Below, one piece after another: positions 6,867-16,046 of a DNA stretch of 35,298 nt. The notes under the pieces were generated by a model that was given only the letters and a program-made list of their open reading frames with translations, searched no databases and was not told where the DNA came from. The stretch's first letter is position 1, and every line of letters begins with the position of its first letter. Source of the stretch: Granulicella sp. (lineage in GTDB: Bacteria; Acidobacteriota; Terriglobia; Terriglobales; Acidobacteriaceae); the NCBI GenBank assembly GCA_025357875.1, contig JANYLK010000226.1, forward strand, positions 1-35,298. Reading direction: 5' to 3'. Made by a program: the position numbers and the translations under genes.

Positions 6867-9299
6867 TCAGGTAGGGAGATTCTCCAACGCTGACGCTCGA
6901 ATGAACTCGATGGGATCAAACCGCGCGACGCTTGGCGCGACGACCGGTGAGGGCAACGCGATTGGTCCCATCTCAGCGGCGGGAGAAGCAACCGAAGCCA
7001 TAACAGCAGCGGTGCCGGGCACTAAAGCTGATGTCGCGGATGTCTTTATAACGGGCGGCGCAGCAGTGGGATCGACTGCCGGTGCCGCGTAAAGATCTGT
7101 GGGGGGTGCTGGAACCGGATTGACGGGGCGCCTGGCAAACGCCGCAGGCACGGCTGGAGCTTTGGGTGATGGGGGAACGCCGGTAGACGCGGGACCCGCT
7201 GATCCTTGGCCCGCGACGGGCAAGAGGGAGATGCGGGTAAAGGGAGTCTCAAAGGCAACAATCGAAGTAGCTGGGATCCGCGCAAACGAGGCGGGCCCCC
7301 GAGTCGTTTCGGTAGGGATCGAGGTAGTCTCCGAAATTGGAGCGACCTTCTTCGCTGAGATGAGTGCTGAGGCGCTTTCTGCTGGATCAACGATTGCGGC
7401 CATAGCATTGGGGAGAGCGATCTGGGCGGATGGCATTGCCCGTGCGTCGATCGCTGGGAAGCGTTCCGCTGCAACCACGTCAGGGATAGCTACCGGAGTT
7501 GAAGATGGATAAGTCGGAAAAATCCGCGCGAGCGGATCGAATAACTGAGCCGCCGCTGGCACCGTGGATTCCTGGGTCAGACTAGCCTCCGCAGGCAGAC
7601 TGCCTGACGCCGGTATGGCTGCGGCCGTTGAACGAATTGCCGTCGGAGTGGGTTGAACGACACTCTCCCGCGCAGCGGCAGCGGGAATGCAAGTGACAAT
7701 CGGCTTGGCAATCAACCCCGGTCCCACGGCCTGCAAAGAATTGTCGAGAACCTTGCGCAGCATTGCGCAGCGGGACCGGTCAAACTCGTAGGTGCCAAAT
7801 TGCGGTAGATTTCGCGTCTCAAAGTCGGCCTTCTGCAATGCTTCTTCAGCATCTTTCAGGTTGCCTTCAATCCAGTGCAGTGCAGTCTTGGCGAGCCAAT
7901 AGTCGACGTTGCTGCGCCCACATTTTTTTGCTTCCATGCGATCCCACCAGAGGCGTGCCGCTTCGGCGTCCCGGTTGAGGTAGGCGTGGCCGAAGACGAA
8001 GATCGTATGCAGCGAACCAGGAAGTTCAACTGAGAAGTTGTTGTAAATTGCTTCAGCGGCGGCCAGAGCGGCAGATGCTTCGGGAAGCCGACCGCTATCC
8101 TCGTAGAAATGACAGGCGCATAGATGGAGGTGTACCTCCCGAAACTCATCCGGGAAGAGGCGGGCAGCGCGTTCGATTGCTGCGACATCAAGGTCCCGAT
8201 ACCGGCGCCCAGTGATGACGGTCGCCGCTATGCTGGCCATGGTGCGGTGATAGTCGTCAAGTGGGCTGTGAGTGACAATCTGGAGGATGCGGGCTCCGTC
8301 GGAGTAACAGCCTCCCTCCGACATGAAAGGAAACAGGTTCAGCACGGCTGCGATGAAACAGAAGGAACCGGTGAAGGCGACAAATTCCCACGAGTGTTGG
8401 TAGGAAGTCCATCTATCGTGTAATACAGCCCAAATAGCGGGGCCGCCGATCATCAGGTTGGCCAGGGGACCAGCGAAGATCATTAATATCTCTTGCCAGC
8501 GAGGCTGATCCGAGTTGGTCGGGACTGCGCTGACCGCTCCGCCAGCGGTGAGAAGCCCCGCCGTATGGAACTTGAACTTCCACTTCCCTTCTGCTTTAGC
8601 CCACTGGAACGGGCCCGCTTTGAAACTGACAAGGCCCATCTCGAAGCACCAGGCGATGATGGCGTGGCCAAATTCATGGATAACGGTAGTGAGTATGCTG
8701 GCGAGCGCGACGAGGCCGATCCACATAAGCCCACGTGTGCGGAAAAGCTCATGTATGTAAGCCCACCGTTCCCAGACAGCGACAACCGCGATCTGCGCGA
8801 CGACGGAGAGGCCCATGACCATGTGGCGCGTCCAGACACTGGTTCGGTCACTCGCTATGGGGGTCCGACTACGGGCCGCCATCACGGGTTCGGAAACGTT
8901 CTCGCGGCGAAAGAAGATGAAGAGGCCACCGGCTCCAATAGCGAGCATATCTAATCCGGAGGTGGGAGAGTGCCCAACCCGACGAAGGTACAGGAAGTAG
9001 ACGATGCCCTCTGCAAGATAGATCACGCTGGCAGCGATGGCCCACAGGTTCCGTGCTGCTGACGGTTTGCGAATCGTCCACCACGCCATGGAAAATACCG
9101 CTCCCAGCGCGGCGGACGCGGCAAGGATGCCGTAGCCCGTCGTTGCGGAGAAGGCCGGTAGGTACGAAGAGGAGGCAGGTGCAGGATGGATGCGGAGATG
9201 CATGCCTAGGCTGCCGAAGATTCCGACAGCAGAAAACAGGATCAAGACCACGGCCTGGAGACCGAAGAACCAGCGGACGATGGACTTGAGAGCGCGCAT
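6867..9299 (-). CDS. Large M50-type (site-2-protease-like) membrane protein with repeat-rich C terminus
   Basis: The 810-residue polytopic membrane protein has the zinc site of intramembrane M50 metalloproteases: HEFGH at 208-212 in a membrane helix (LASILTTVIHEFGHAIIAW) and the second-site N321-L-F-P with S-D-G-A-R (D334). Several helices precede the active site (about 12-30, 55-75, 85-105, 116-130, 160-175, 190-207). Residues ~350-520 look like helical TPR-type repeats (FYEDSGRLPEASAALAAAEAIY; WIEGNLKDAEEALQKADF). Residues ~560-810 are low-complexity Ala/Pro/Val/Ser sequence. Typical M50 proteases have 350-450 residues and often a PDZ domain, which I do not see. The substrate is unknown. 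The start lacks a clear ribosome site. Confidence 0.82.
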   Translation of the reverse strand: MRALKSIVRWFFGLQAVVLILFSAVGIFGSLGMHLRIHPAPASSSYLPAFSATTGYGILAASAALGAVFSMAWWTIRKPSAARNLWAIAASVIYLAEGIVYFLYLRRVGHSPTSGLDMLAIGAGGLFIFFRRENVSEPVMAARSRTPIASDRTSVWTRHMVMGLSVVAQIAVVAVWERWAYIHELFRTRGLMWIGLVALASILTTVIHEFGHAIIAWCFEMGLVSFKAGPFQWAKAEGKWKFKFHTAGLLTAGGAVSAVPTNSDQPRWQEILMIFAGPLANLMIGGPAIWAVLHDRWTSYQHSWEFVAFTGSFCFIAAVLNLFPFMSEGGCYSDGARILQIVTHSPLDDYHRTMASIAATVITGRRYRDLDVAAIERAARLFPDEFREVHLHLCACHFYEDSGRLPEASAALAAAEAIYNNFSVELPGSLHTIFVFGHAYLNRDAEAARLWWDRMEAKKCGRSNVDYWLAKTALHWIEGNLKDAEEALQKADFETRNLPQFGTYEFDRSRCAMLRKVLDNSLQAVGPGLIAKPIVTCIPAAAARESVVQPTPTAIRSTAAAIPASGSLPAEASLTQESTVPAAAQLFDPLARIFPTYPSSTPVAIPDVVAAERFPAIDARAMPSAQIALPNAMAAIVDPAESASALISAKKVAPISETTSIPTETTRGPASFARIPATSIVAFETPFTRISLLPVAGQGSAGPASTGVPPSPKAPAVPAAFARRPVNPVPAPPTDLYAAPAVDPTAAPPVIKTSATSALVPGTAAVMASVASPAAEMGPIALPSPVVAPSVARFDPIEFIRASALENLPT

Positions 9300-9454
9300 G
9301 CTGCAGGAAGATTAGCGGGGGCGCGGCGAGCTGTCGATAACTCTTATGATGTAGGCAAAATGGGGTTTATGTACTTACAGATGGACCGAAGGCCCGTTCC
9401 AAAATCAGGCCTTGGACCACTGGCAGTGCGGAGCAATCGTACCGATCGGAGAGG

Positions 9455-10531
9455 TTATTTGGGGAGGGTGGAGAGCGTCGGTTGCTGCGGCTTGGGCGCG
9501 AGAGTTTCAGCGGTCGCTCCGGAGTTCACTCCATCGAGAGTCGCCTGGAACTGGATGAGTTGCTTGAGAGCGTCATATGACATTGAAGTGAGCGGCAGCA
9601 GCCGGCCATTGGCGGACAGCAATGGGGTTTGTTCAATTCCGGCATCCTGGGCAAGTTTGATATCAGCGTTAACAGCGTCCTTGGTGGACTGGGTGACAGC
9701 ACATGCTGCGATCGCGGCGCCGTCGAGACCCGCTCGCATGGCGGCGGCCTTGAGGAGCGTGTCTTCAGTGGCGGGGGTCAAAGCCTCCTGGGTGTCGAAT
9801 ACGCCGTCTACAAACTTGAAGAATGCCTCATTCGACTGCTTCTGCACGCACACACCGTACGCCGCCGCTTTGAAGGCGGAGGGATGAATTTCGACCAGCG
9901 GGAACAGCTGGAATACTACGTGCGCGTTGGGAAAGTCCTTGACGATCTGATTCATGACGGACTGCGCTTCTTTGCAGTGGGGACACTGCAGATCAGCAAA
10001 CTCTACAAGCTCGAAGTCCTTGCTGGCAGCACCCCGAGTTGCGCCATCTGCATGCGCCTTTAACAAATCACGGGTTGCGGCGAAGGGAGCAGCACCGAAA
10101 GAAACCATCCCTGAGCCCTCGCTGATGGCGTGCTTGCCGTCGGGCGTGACGTAGAAGGTCGCTGCCTGAACTTTGGCGTCGGCTCCCTGAGCCGTGACAA
10201 AGACCGTGACTTTTGCGACGCCCGGCGCCGGCGTCGGCTGGATCGCCATGACGCGGTAGATACGTTTTGGATCAAAGCCCCATACTTGCTTGAGGAATGA
10301 GTTCACTGTCTCAACAGTAGGCGTGGCGGCGGTGAAGAACTTTGCATTTGCTGGGGGAAGCGGATCGGCTGGAGCCGCTGAAGCGTTGGGTGCCGAAGCA
10401 AGACTCGTCTGAATAGATGGATTCTGGACCGCGGGATTCGCAGGCAAGCCGGCCGGTCGCTGGGCGATTGCAAAGGATGCAGCGAGCCTGAAGATTACGG
10501 CTGCCGTTAGGACAAAGGATCGAGTCTTCAA
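9455..10531 (-). CDS. Secreted DsbA-like thioredoxin-fold protein with CPHC motif
   Basis: The 358-residue protein has a signal peptide (cleavage near residue 24, after FAIAQ), a Pro/Ala-rich linker, and a ~90-residue region with no family I recognise (about 65-160). A C-terminal DsbA/Thioredoxin_4-type domain follows. Its redox motif is C183-P-H-C186 in FELVEFADLQCPHCKEA, and QTPLLSANGRLLP carries the Thr-Pro of the cis-Pro loop. CPHC is the active site found in DsbA, so a thiol oxidase or disulfide isomerase role in the periplasm is likely. The start is a TTG with GAAGGAA 4 bases upstream; no in-frame ATG fits. It lies between the M50 gene and nadE on the same strand, with gaps of about 150 bases. 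Confidence 0.85.
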   Translation of the reverse strand: MKTRSFVLTAAVIFRLAASFAIAQRPAGLPANPAVQNPSIQTSLASAPNASAAPADPLPPANAKFFTAATPTVETVNSFLKQVWGFDPKRIYRVMAIQPTPAPGVAKVTVFVTAQGADAKVQAATFYVTPDGKHAISEGSGMVSFGAAPFAATRDLLKAHADGATRGAASKDFELVEFADLQCPHCKEAQSVMNQIVKDFPNAHVVFQLFPLVEIHPSAFKAAAYGVCVQKQSNEAFFKFVDGVFDTQEALTPATEDTLLKAAAMRAGLDGAAIAACAVTQSTKDAVNADIKLAQDAGIEQTPLLSANGRLLPLTSMSYDALKQLIQFQATLDGVNSGATAETLAPKPQQPTLSTLPK

Positions 10532-10674
10532 TGTGTTCCTTCTGTGCGCGAATGCGAAAATGCGGGTTGATTGTTGTGGCTCGGCGAGAACTACCAGCGA
10601 CCCATAGCAATCCTATCAACAGACGGATTGGTCGCCAAATATCAAAGGGATCGCTATGTGCCCTTAGATATCAA

Positions 10675-12381
10675 CTAAACATCGACTTTGACGGCGATGG
10701 GGAATCGTCGGCCATTGCCAAAGGATTTCCGGGTGACCTTAAGGATAGGCGCTGCCTGCTGGCGTTTATATTCGCTCCGCTCAACGAGGGAGAGGACGCG
10801 GCGGATGAGAGTTAGATCGATCGTGTCGCCGGCAGCGGTGCGCTCAGAGTGAATCTGTTCGGCAGAGCAGTATCGCTCGACGTAGGCTTCGAGGATGGGG
10901 TCGAGTATCTCATAGGGCGGAAGCGAATCGATGTCGCGCTGGCCGGGGCGGAGTTCAGCGGAGGGTGGCTTGGCGATGGTGTTCTGCGGGATGATTTCGC
11001 GGTCGCGGTTGGCGTAGCGGCTCAGCGCATAAATCCGCGTCTTGAAAACGTCCCCGATGACGGCGAGGGCGCCAACCATGTCCCCGTAGAGCGTGCAGTA
11101 ACCAGTGGACATCTCACTCTTATTGCCAGTTGTCAGAACGAGCGCGCCAAACTTGTTCGAGAGAGCCATCAGTAGCGCACCACGGATGCGCGACTGCAGG
11201 TTTTCCTCAGCAAGGCCGAAAGGTGTCCCCGCAAAAATGGGTGCGAGGGCGTGCTGGTACTGAGTGAAGACATCATGGATTGCGACCAGTTCGAATTGAA
11301 TGCCAAGGTTAATTGCCAATGAGCGTGCGTCATCGATTGAGCCGGTGGACGAGAACTCGCTGGGCATGCCGATGCCGAGGACGTTTTCCGGACCAAGTGC
11401 TTCGACCGCGATAGCGGCGACGAGGGCGGAGTCGATGCCACCGGAAAGGCCGACCAGTACCTTAGAAAACCCACACTTGCGAACGTAGTCGCGGGTTCCC
11501 AGGACAAGGGCTTGCCAGGTGACAGCGATGTCGTCGGGGTCGGGCTGAGCAAGTGGTGTCTGAGCAGAACTGTCGTAGTTATCGGTGTCGACGAAGATCA
11601 GATCTTCTGTGAAAGACGCGGCTTGGGCGAGGACTCGTCCACTAGGGGCGACAACTATGGATGAGCCGTCGAACACGAGGCTATCATTACCGCCGACCTG
11701 ATTGACCATGACAACGAAGGCGAGGTGGCGGCGAGCGATGGCGGCCAGCATATTGCGGCGGAGGTCCAGCTTTCCGCAACAGAATGGTGAGGCGGAGATG
11801 TTGAGAATGATGCGCGGATGCACGGCGATAGGGTCAGGGAGAGTCGCCCACTGACGCATGAGTTCGTCGACGGGATCGATGGGATAGAGCCGGCGCGGCC
11901 AAAACCCCTTGTCGTTCCATGCGTCCTCACAGATAGTGATGGCAAGAGGCTTGCCGTCGAGGATCGCCAGCGACTGTTGTTCTCCCGGGTCGAAATATCG
12001 CTGTTCGTCGAAGACGTCGTAGAAGGGGAGCAGCATCTTCTGCTGGATGAAGCTGATCTTGCCGCCGGAGAGCAAAGCCGCAACGTTGCGGGTACGTTTG
12101 CCCTCAGACGAGTCGCCGTCGGACGCCAGCGCAACGCCGCAGAGAATCGCAGGGCCGGAAGTAGTCGAGGCGGCGATCTCGTCGAGAGCTTGGCGGGCGC
12201 GACTCAGGAACGATGACTTCTCGAGAAGGTCCGCGGGCGGATATCCACAGATTGAGAGTTCGGGGAAGACGACGAGGTCAGCCTGCTGCTTCGCTGCACG
12301 GCGGGTGAAGTCGAGGATGAGGCAGGTGTTGCCGGCGAAGTCACCGACGGTCGGATTAATCTGGGCGAGGGCGATCTTCAC
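10675..12381 (-). CDS. nadE: Glutamine-dependent NAD+ synthetase
   Basis: The enzyme makes NAD+ from nicotinic acid adenine dinucleotide, ATP and ammonia taken from glutamine, the last step of NAD biosynthesis in the cytoplasm. The N-terminal nitrilase-type glutaminase domain (about 1-270) shows the triad E41 (VVFPELSICGYPP), K115 (QQKMLLPFYDVFDEQRYF) and C151 (ITICEDAW). The C-terminal synthetase domain has the P-loop SGGIDS at 313-318 (KVLVGLSGGIDSALVAAIA), plus TTGNKSEMSTGYCTLYGD and PPSAELRPGQRD. The length of 568 is normal for the two-domain form. The start codon is GTG with no strong ribosome site, but MKIALAQINPTVGD is the usual N terminus. Confidence 0.96.
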   Translation of the reverse strand: MKIALAQINPTVGDFAGNTCLILDFTRRAAKQQADLVVFPELSICGYPPADLLEKSSFLSRARQALDEIAASTTSGPAILCGVALASDGDSSEGKRTRNVAALLSGGKISFIQQKMLLPFYDVFDEQRYFDPGEQQSLAILDGKPLAITICEDAWNDKGFWPRRLYPIDPVDELMRQWATLPDPIAVHPRIILNISASPFCCGKLDLRRNMLAAIARRHLAFVVMVNQVGGNDSLVFDGSSIVVAPSGRVLAQAASFTEDLIFVDTDNYDSSAQTPLAQPDPDDIAVTWQALVLGTRDYVRKCGFSKVLVGLSGGIDSALVAAIAVEALGPENVLGIGMPSEFSSTGSIDDARSLAINLGIQFELVAIHDVFTQYQHALAPIFAGTPFGLAEENLQSRIRGALLMALSNKFGALVLTTGNKSEMSTGYCTLYGDMVGALAVIGDVFKTRIYALSRYANRDREIIPQNTIAKPPSAELRPGQRDIDSLPPYEILDPILEAYVERYCSAEQIHSERTAAGDTIDLTLIRRVLSLVERSEYKRQQAAPILKVTRKSFGNGRRFPIAVKVDV

Positions 12382-12495
12382 AACTACAAGTTTACCGGAG
12401 CGGTGATGCGTTTACCGTTCCACGCGGTCCGTTGTTCGTAAAAGTAAACCTGCGACGACACGCTCTCACAGAGAATGTAGAACGAGCAACTACCG

Positions 12496-14010
12496 TTACG
12501 AGCCAGTGCCGGAGAAGACTACGCCGACGGTACGGGCGAGGATTTTCATGTCCAGCCAGAGGCTCCAATTCTCCACGTAGGCCGTGTCGAGTGAGATATA
12601 GCTGTCGAACGAAGGGTCCTGGCGTGCCTCGACCTGCCAAAGCCCAGTCATTCCCGGTAGAACGTCGAGACGGCGGAGATGCGCTATATCGTATTGCTCC
12701 ACCTCGGAGGCGATCGGAGGACGTGGGCCGACAAGACTCATATCTCCGCGCAGAACGTTGTAGAACTGGGGAAGTTCGTCGAACGAATACTTCCGCAGGA
12801 AGCGGCCGACACGGGTAATGCGGGGATCATTCGCGATCTTGAAAAGGATGCCGTCGCGCTCGTTCTGATCCTCCAGTTTTGCCTTCAATTTGTCTGCATC
12901 GGCGCACATGGTGCGGAACTTGAAGCATGTAAAGGTGCGTCCTTTGCGGCCGACACGCTGCGCACGATAGAAGACGGGGCCCGGCGAATCAAACTTGACT
13001 GCGGCGATCAATATCAGCATTAGAGGTGCGCCGAGCAGCATCGCCAGAGCAGCGCCTGTGGTATCCAGAGCGCGCTTCAGCAGGTAGGCGCCAATGGGTA
13101 AGTCTCGCCGATGGAGCGGAATGGTGGGAAACTGACCAATGTATTCAACCGGGGCGTTCCATGCGAGGCCGTCGTAGAGGTCGGGCACAACGCGCACGTC
13201 GATTCCGAGTGCGCGAGCCTCTTCAACCAGTGAGATGACCAGTTTCTTCTCCGCCGGGACGGAGAAGAATATTTCGTCGACGAATAGCGCGCGGGCTAGC
13301 GAGAGGCAGTTGCGAACATCTCCGATAATGTCTGCGTCGCCTGACTCAGCTTCGTGCTCGCTGAGAGCAACGAAGCCCTTGAAACGGAAACCGAGATGAC
13401 GAAGGGATTCGAGGTGATTGCGCAGGGCGTGGGCGACTCGGCCCGCACCGACGATGAGGACGTTGCGCGTCTCAAGGCCTTCGCGGTACCGTCCATAGAC
13501 GATCTTGCGCCAGATTGCGCGCCGAATGCAGAGTAGGATTGTGGTGAAGACCACGAGCAGGATTACAACTTCGCGGGAGACCTCCTCCGCGTGGCGCTGA
13601 AGATAGAGCGTCCCGCAAAGCAGCAGCCCGGCGGTGAGCGTAGCTTGTACCACCAGGCGCTGCTCGTTAAGGCCGTTACGACTCAGGATGGAGCCGTACA
13701 AGCCGTAGGACCGAGCGAGAATGATCAGCAGCAAGCCGTACCATCCGACATAGACCAGCAAAATCGGATCGGCGGAATGAAGTAAAAAAGGCAGCAACGA
13801 AGTCGCACGTACATCGCCAGGGACGCTGACTCGAAACCGGAGCGCCAGAATTGCGGCCAATGCAACGGTCATCAGATCAAGGGTCGCCCAGATGAGGCTG
13901 GTAACTGACGGGCGATAAAAAAGCCCCGTGCGATCCGACGACGCACCGGCGTGGACAGGTCGTTTTCGGCCTGAAACAACTACTTGTTCGAGATAATCCG
14001 GTGTCGCCAT
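12496..14010 (-). CDS. Polyprenyl-phosphate sugar-1-phosphate transferase (WbaP/WcaJ-like)
   Basis: The integral membrane enzyme starts exopolysaccharide or O-antigen units by moving a sugar-1-phosphate (often glucose or galactose) from UDP-sugar to undecaprenyl phosphate. The layout is typical: N-terminal membrane helices, a central CoA/NAD-binding-like fold (NVLIVGAGRVAHALRNHL), then a reentrant helix and the catalytic domain (KRALDTTGAALAMLLGAPLMLILIAA, SPGPVFYRAQRVGRKG, FTCFKFRTM, SFDELPQFYNVLRGDMSLVGPRPP, LPGMTGLWQVEAR). I chose the ATG at 14010 (504 residues) because GAGAG lies 9 bases upstream; a GTG at 14034 adds 8 residues. No other polysaccharide genes adjoin it. The sugar cannot be told from the sequence. 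Confidence 0.92.
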   Translation of the reverse strand: MATPDYLEQVVVSGRKRPVHAGASSDRTGLFYRPSVTSLIWATLDLMTVALAAILALRFRVSVPGDVRATSLLPFLLHSADPILLVYVGWYGLLLIILARSYGLYGSILSRNGLNEQRLVVQATLTAGLLLCGTLYLQRHAEEVSREVVILLVVFTTILLCIRRAIWRKIVYGRYREGLETRNVLIVGAGRVAHALRNHLESLRHLGFRFKGFVALSEHEAESGDADIIGDVRNCLSLARALFVDEIFFSVPAEKKLVISLVEEARALGIDVRVVPDLYDGLAWNAPVEYIGQFPTIPLHRRDLPIGAYLLKRALDTTGAALAMLLGAPLMLILIAAVKFDSPGPVFYRAQRVGRKGRTFTCFKFRTMCADADKLKAKLEDQNERDGILFKIANDPRITRVGRFLRKYSFDELPQFYNVLRGDMSLVGPRPPIASEVEQYDIAHLRRLDVLPGMTGLWQVEARQDPSFDSYISLDTAYVENWSLWLDMKILARTVGVVFSGTGS

Positions 14011-14034
14011 GGCGAATGGCTCTCTCACTCCCAC

Positions 14035-14372
14035 GAAGCGCTCAGAGCGCGTCGAAAATACGTATGCCGGATGATCCGGCGTAGGTTGAGCTGCTTAGGT
14101 AACGTTCGAGAATACGAACAACGTGGATTTCTATTCAAAGAAACCCACGCAGACGAAAAACCTCTCGATACGGGCTGCTGCTCGGATTAATCGGTGCTGC
14201 AACTTCCAGCATTTCTCGCAAGGGCCTCGCCGTCGACGGACAACGGGCCTGAATGAATCAATGGAGTGTTTTCTGCCAGCGTGCTAATCCTCATTCAGAA
14301 TACTGAAAACAAAAATGCATGGCAATGTTTTCTTATTGCTAGATAACACTTCCAGACTGGGAGATAGCAATA
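14035..14372. other. 338-base A/T-richer intergenic region, no gene seen
   Basis: The region lies between the sugar transferase start and the ABC ATPase stop, both on the minus strand. It should contain the sugar transferase promoter. I found weak inverted repeats (TTCAG/CTGAA near 14300) but no convincing promoter, terminator or small gene on either strand. Its base composition is richer in A and T than its flanks, especially at 14280-14372. Confidence 0.4.
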
Positions 14373-15347
14373 TTATGCCGGCAAAACGAGCTCGTCCAGA
14401 GACAAAAATTCCTTGAGGATTGGGTCCTGAGTTTGGTCTATCTCTTCCATCGTGCCGAAGAATCGAACTTCCCCTTGGTGGAGGAAGACGACGCGGTCGG
14501 CGAGCTTACGGGCAAAGCGCATGTCGTGCGTGACGACGATGCTGGTGAGATGTAGTTGCGTTTTAAGGCGTTCTATCAAACTACCCAGCAGGTGGCCCAT
14601 CAAGGGATCCACCATTGTGGTTGGTTCGTCGTAGAGGACAGCCTCAGGTTGGGAGGCAAGCGCACGGGCGATGGCTACGGAGCGCTTCATCCCAGTCGAC
14701 AGATCTGAGGGTTGAAGATCCTCCATGCCTGCGACGCCAACCATTTCGAGCATTCCTCTAACGATCTGCTGCATCTGGTCTTCGGCCAAATCTTTCCTCT
14801 CTCGGAGCGGAAAGGCGACGTTCTCGCCGACCGTGATGGAGTCGAACAGGGCTCCATTCTGAAAGACCATCGTGACCTTTCGGCGGACGGCCTGCAACTG
14901 TTTCTCGTTGAAGCCGCAAATATCTTCTCCGGCGACCAGAACTTTGCCCTTATCGGCCTTCAGGAAGCCCATAAGGATCTGGAGCGAGACCGATTTACCG
15001 ACACCAGAGCGCCCGAGGATGCAAAGGGTCTCCCCAGGCAACACGGAGAAGCTGACGTCTTTTAGCACGACGACGTCGCCAAACGCTTTGCTGACGTGTT
15101 CAAAGGCGATGTACGGACCGGGCTTATTGCGGTGGTCGGGCACGGCCTCGTTGGCGGCCTCGTTCTGCTGGGCCGCCTCGGCCATGAACTCCTGCACCGT
15201 CTCCTGAACATCGGGAGAGACTTCGGCGGTGAGGTCTTCGTGCTCGGGAGGGGGTTGCGCAGGCCCGGGTTCGGAGGGCGGATTGGTGTCGCCCTTCAGA
15301 TTCGGATCGTCTTGCTTTTCATCTGGGTTTGGAACTGGGTCTGGCAT
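14373..15347 (-). CDS. ABC transporter ATPase, MlaF-like (lipid transport type)
   Basis: This cytoplasmic ATPase resembles MlaF/Ttg2A, which powers lipid movement between the membranes through MCE systems. The ATPase domain (about 78-324) shows Walker A GRSGVGKS (112-119), the Q loop VFQNGALFDS, Walker B AVLYDEP (D240, E241) and the switch His in VVTHDM (H274). The signature motif reads LSTGMKR (216-222) instead of the usual LSGGM, with Thr at the first Gly, and the D loop is TTMVDP. About 75 extra acidic, Pro-rich residues precede the domain. The start at 15347 has AAGGA 8 bases upstream. No MlaE permease or MlaD substrate-binding gene is next to it in the window. The MlaF assignment is from overall sequence feel. 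Confidence 0.82.
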   Translation of the reverse strand: MPDPVPNPDEKQDDPNLKGDTNPPSEPGPAQPPPEHEDLTAEVSPDVQETVQEFMAEAAQQNEAANEAVPDHRNKPGPYIAFEHVSKAFGDVVVLKDVSFSVLPGETLCILGRSGVGKSVSLQILMGFLKADKGKVLVAGEDICGFNEKQLQAVRRKVTMVFQNGALFDSITVGENVAFPLRERKDLAEDQMQQIVRGMLEMVGVAGMEDLQPSDLSTGMKRSVAIARALASQPEAVLYDEPTTMVDPLMGHLLGSLIERLKTQLHLTSIVVTHDMRFARKLADRVVFLHQGEVRFFGTMEEIDQTQDPILKEFLSLDELVLPA

Positions 15348-15569
15348 TTAGTCTGTCCTTATGATGCACGATGAGAAGTACATCCTCATAAAAAACTGCG
15401 CGGCGTGGCAACCTGATCAGGAAAGCGGTAGGCGGCGGATGCTGTGAGGCCAGAGTTAGCCACCGGCTTACAGAAGGGGGTACCCCCCTACCCTTCCAGA
15501 TCATAAAGTATTCAAAACAAACACGAAGAGTCCGGAGTCAAGTCAACTTGACATATCCTTCTGGCGACG

Positions 15570-15594
15570 AAAAAGCCCGGCGTGATCGCCGGGC
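15570..15594 (-). terminator. Minus-strand rho-independent terminator
   Basis: An 8-bp perfect GC stem (GCCCGGCG / CGCCGGGC, loop ATCA on the minus strand) is followed on the minus strand by TTTTT. It lies about 450 bases downstream of the mobA-like gene and about 220 bases upstream of the ABC ATPase gene, so it would stop read-through from the repeat region. Confidence 0.75.
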
Positions 15595-15750
15595 CTTCGG
15601 GATACCTACTAATTCTAGTATACGAGCTTGACCATAACTGTTACGCCAAGTATTTCGAACTTTTATCTTCTTTTATTTCAGCGATTCGTTGGCGATATCC
15701 ACATTCTGGCCTCTTGACAGGATTCGACCGACTCGGGAGAGACTACGGAG

Positions 15751-15995
15751 ATTCTGGACTCGATGAAACTGAGTCCAGAATGACGGCTTTGGGGGACTGA
15801 GTCCAGAGTGACGGCTATGGGGGACGTAGTTCAGAATGACGGCTTTCGGGTGACGGAGTTCGGAATGACGGCTATGGGGGACGGAGTCCAGAATGACGGC
15901 TTTTGAGGGACTGGGTCCAGAGTGACCGCTTTAGGGGGGCGGAGGCCAGAATGAGGGCTGGGGCGACTCAGTCCAGAATGACGGCTTTAGGGTGC
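15751..15995. repeat. Degenerate tandem array, 8 units of 27-29 bp, headed by an 11-bp hairpin
   Basis: Eight imperfect copies of a unit built on 'CCAGAATGACGGCTTT' followed by a G-rich stretch and 'GACTGAGT' occur with period 27-29 (copies start near 15776, 15804, 15832, 15861, 15889, 15918, 15947 and 15974). The array opens with ATTCTGGACTC and its exact complement GAGTCCAGAAT around a 9-base loop (15751-15781). The head 'ACTACGGAGATTCTG' and the core 'CAGAATGACGG' recur at 24354-24450. It contains no open frame of note and no unique spacers. Confidence 0.85.
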
Positions 15996-16046
15996 GTGCG
16001 TTTGGTAGGTTTTTCGGACTCAACGCGGGACACACGAGAGCAAAGG

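Noticed and set aside
6891-7512. Plus-strand Ala/Gly-rich frames opposite the M50 gene tail
   Set aside because: They arise from the low-complexity Ala/Pro/Val codons of the M50 C terminus read on the other strand.
15751-15995. CRISPR-like periodic array
   Set aside because: The period of 27-29 bp contains no unique spacers: the whole unit is repeated and the copies are degenerate. No cas genes are in the window.
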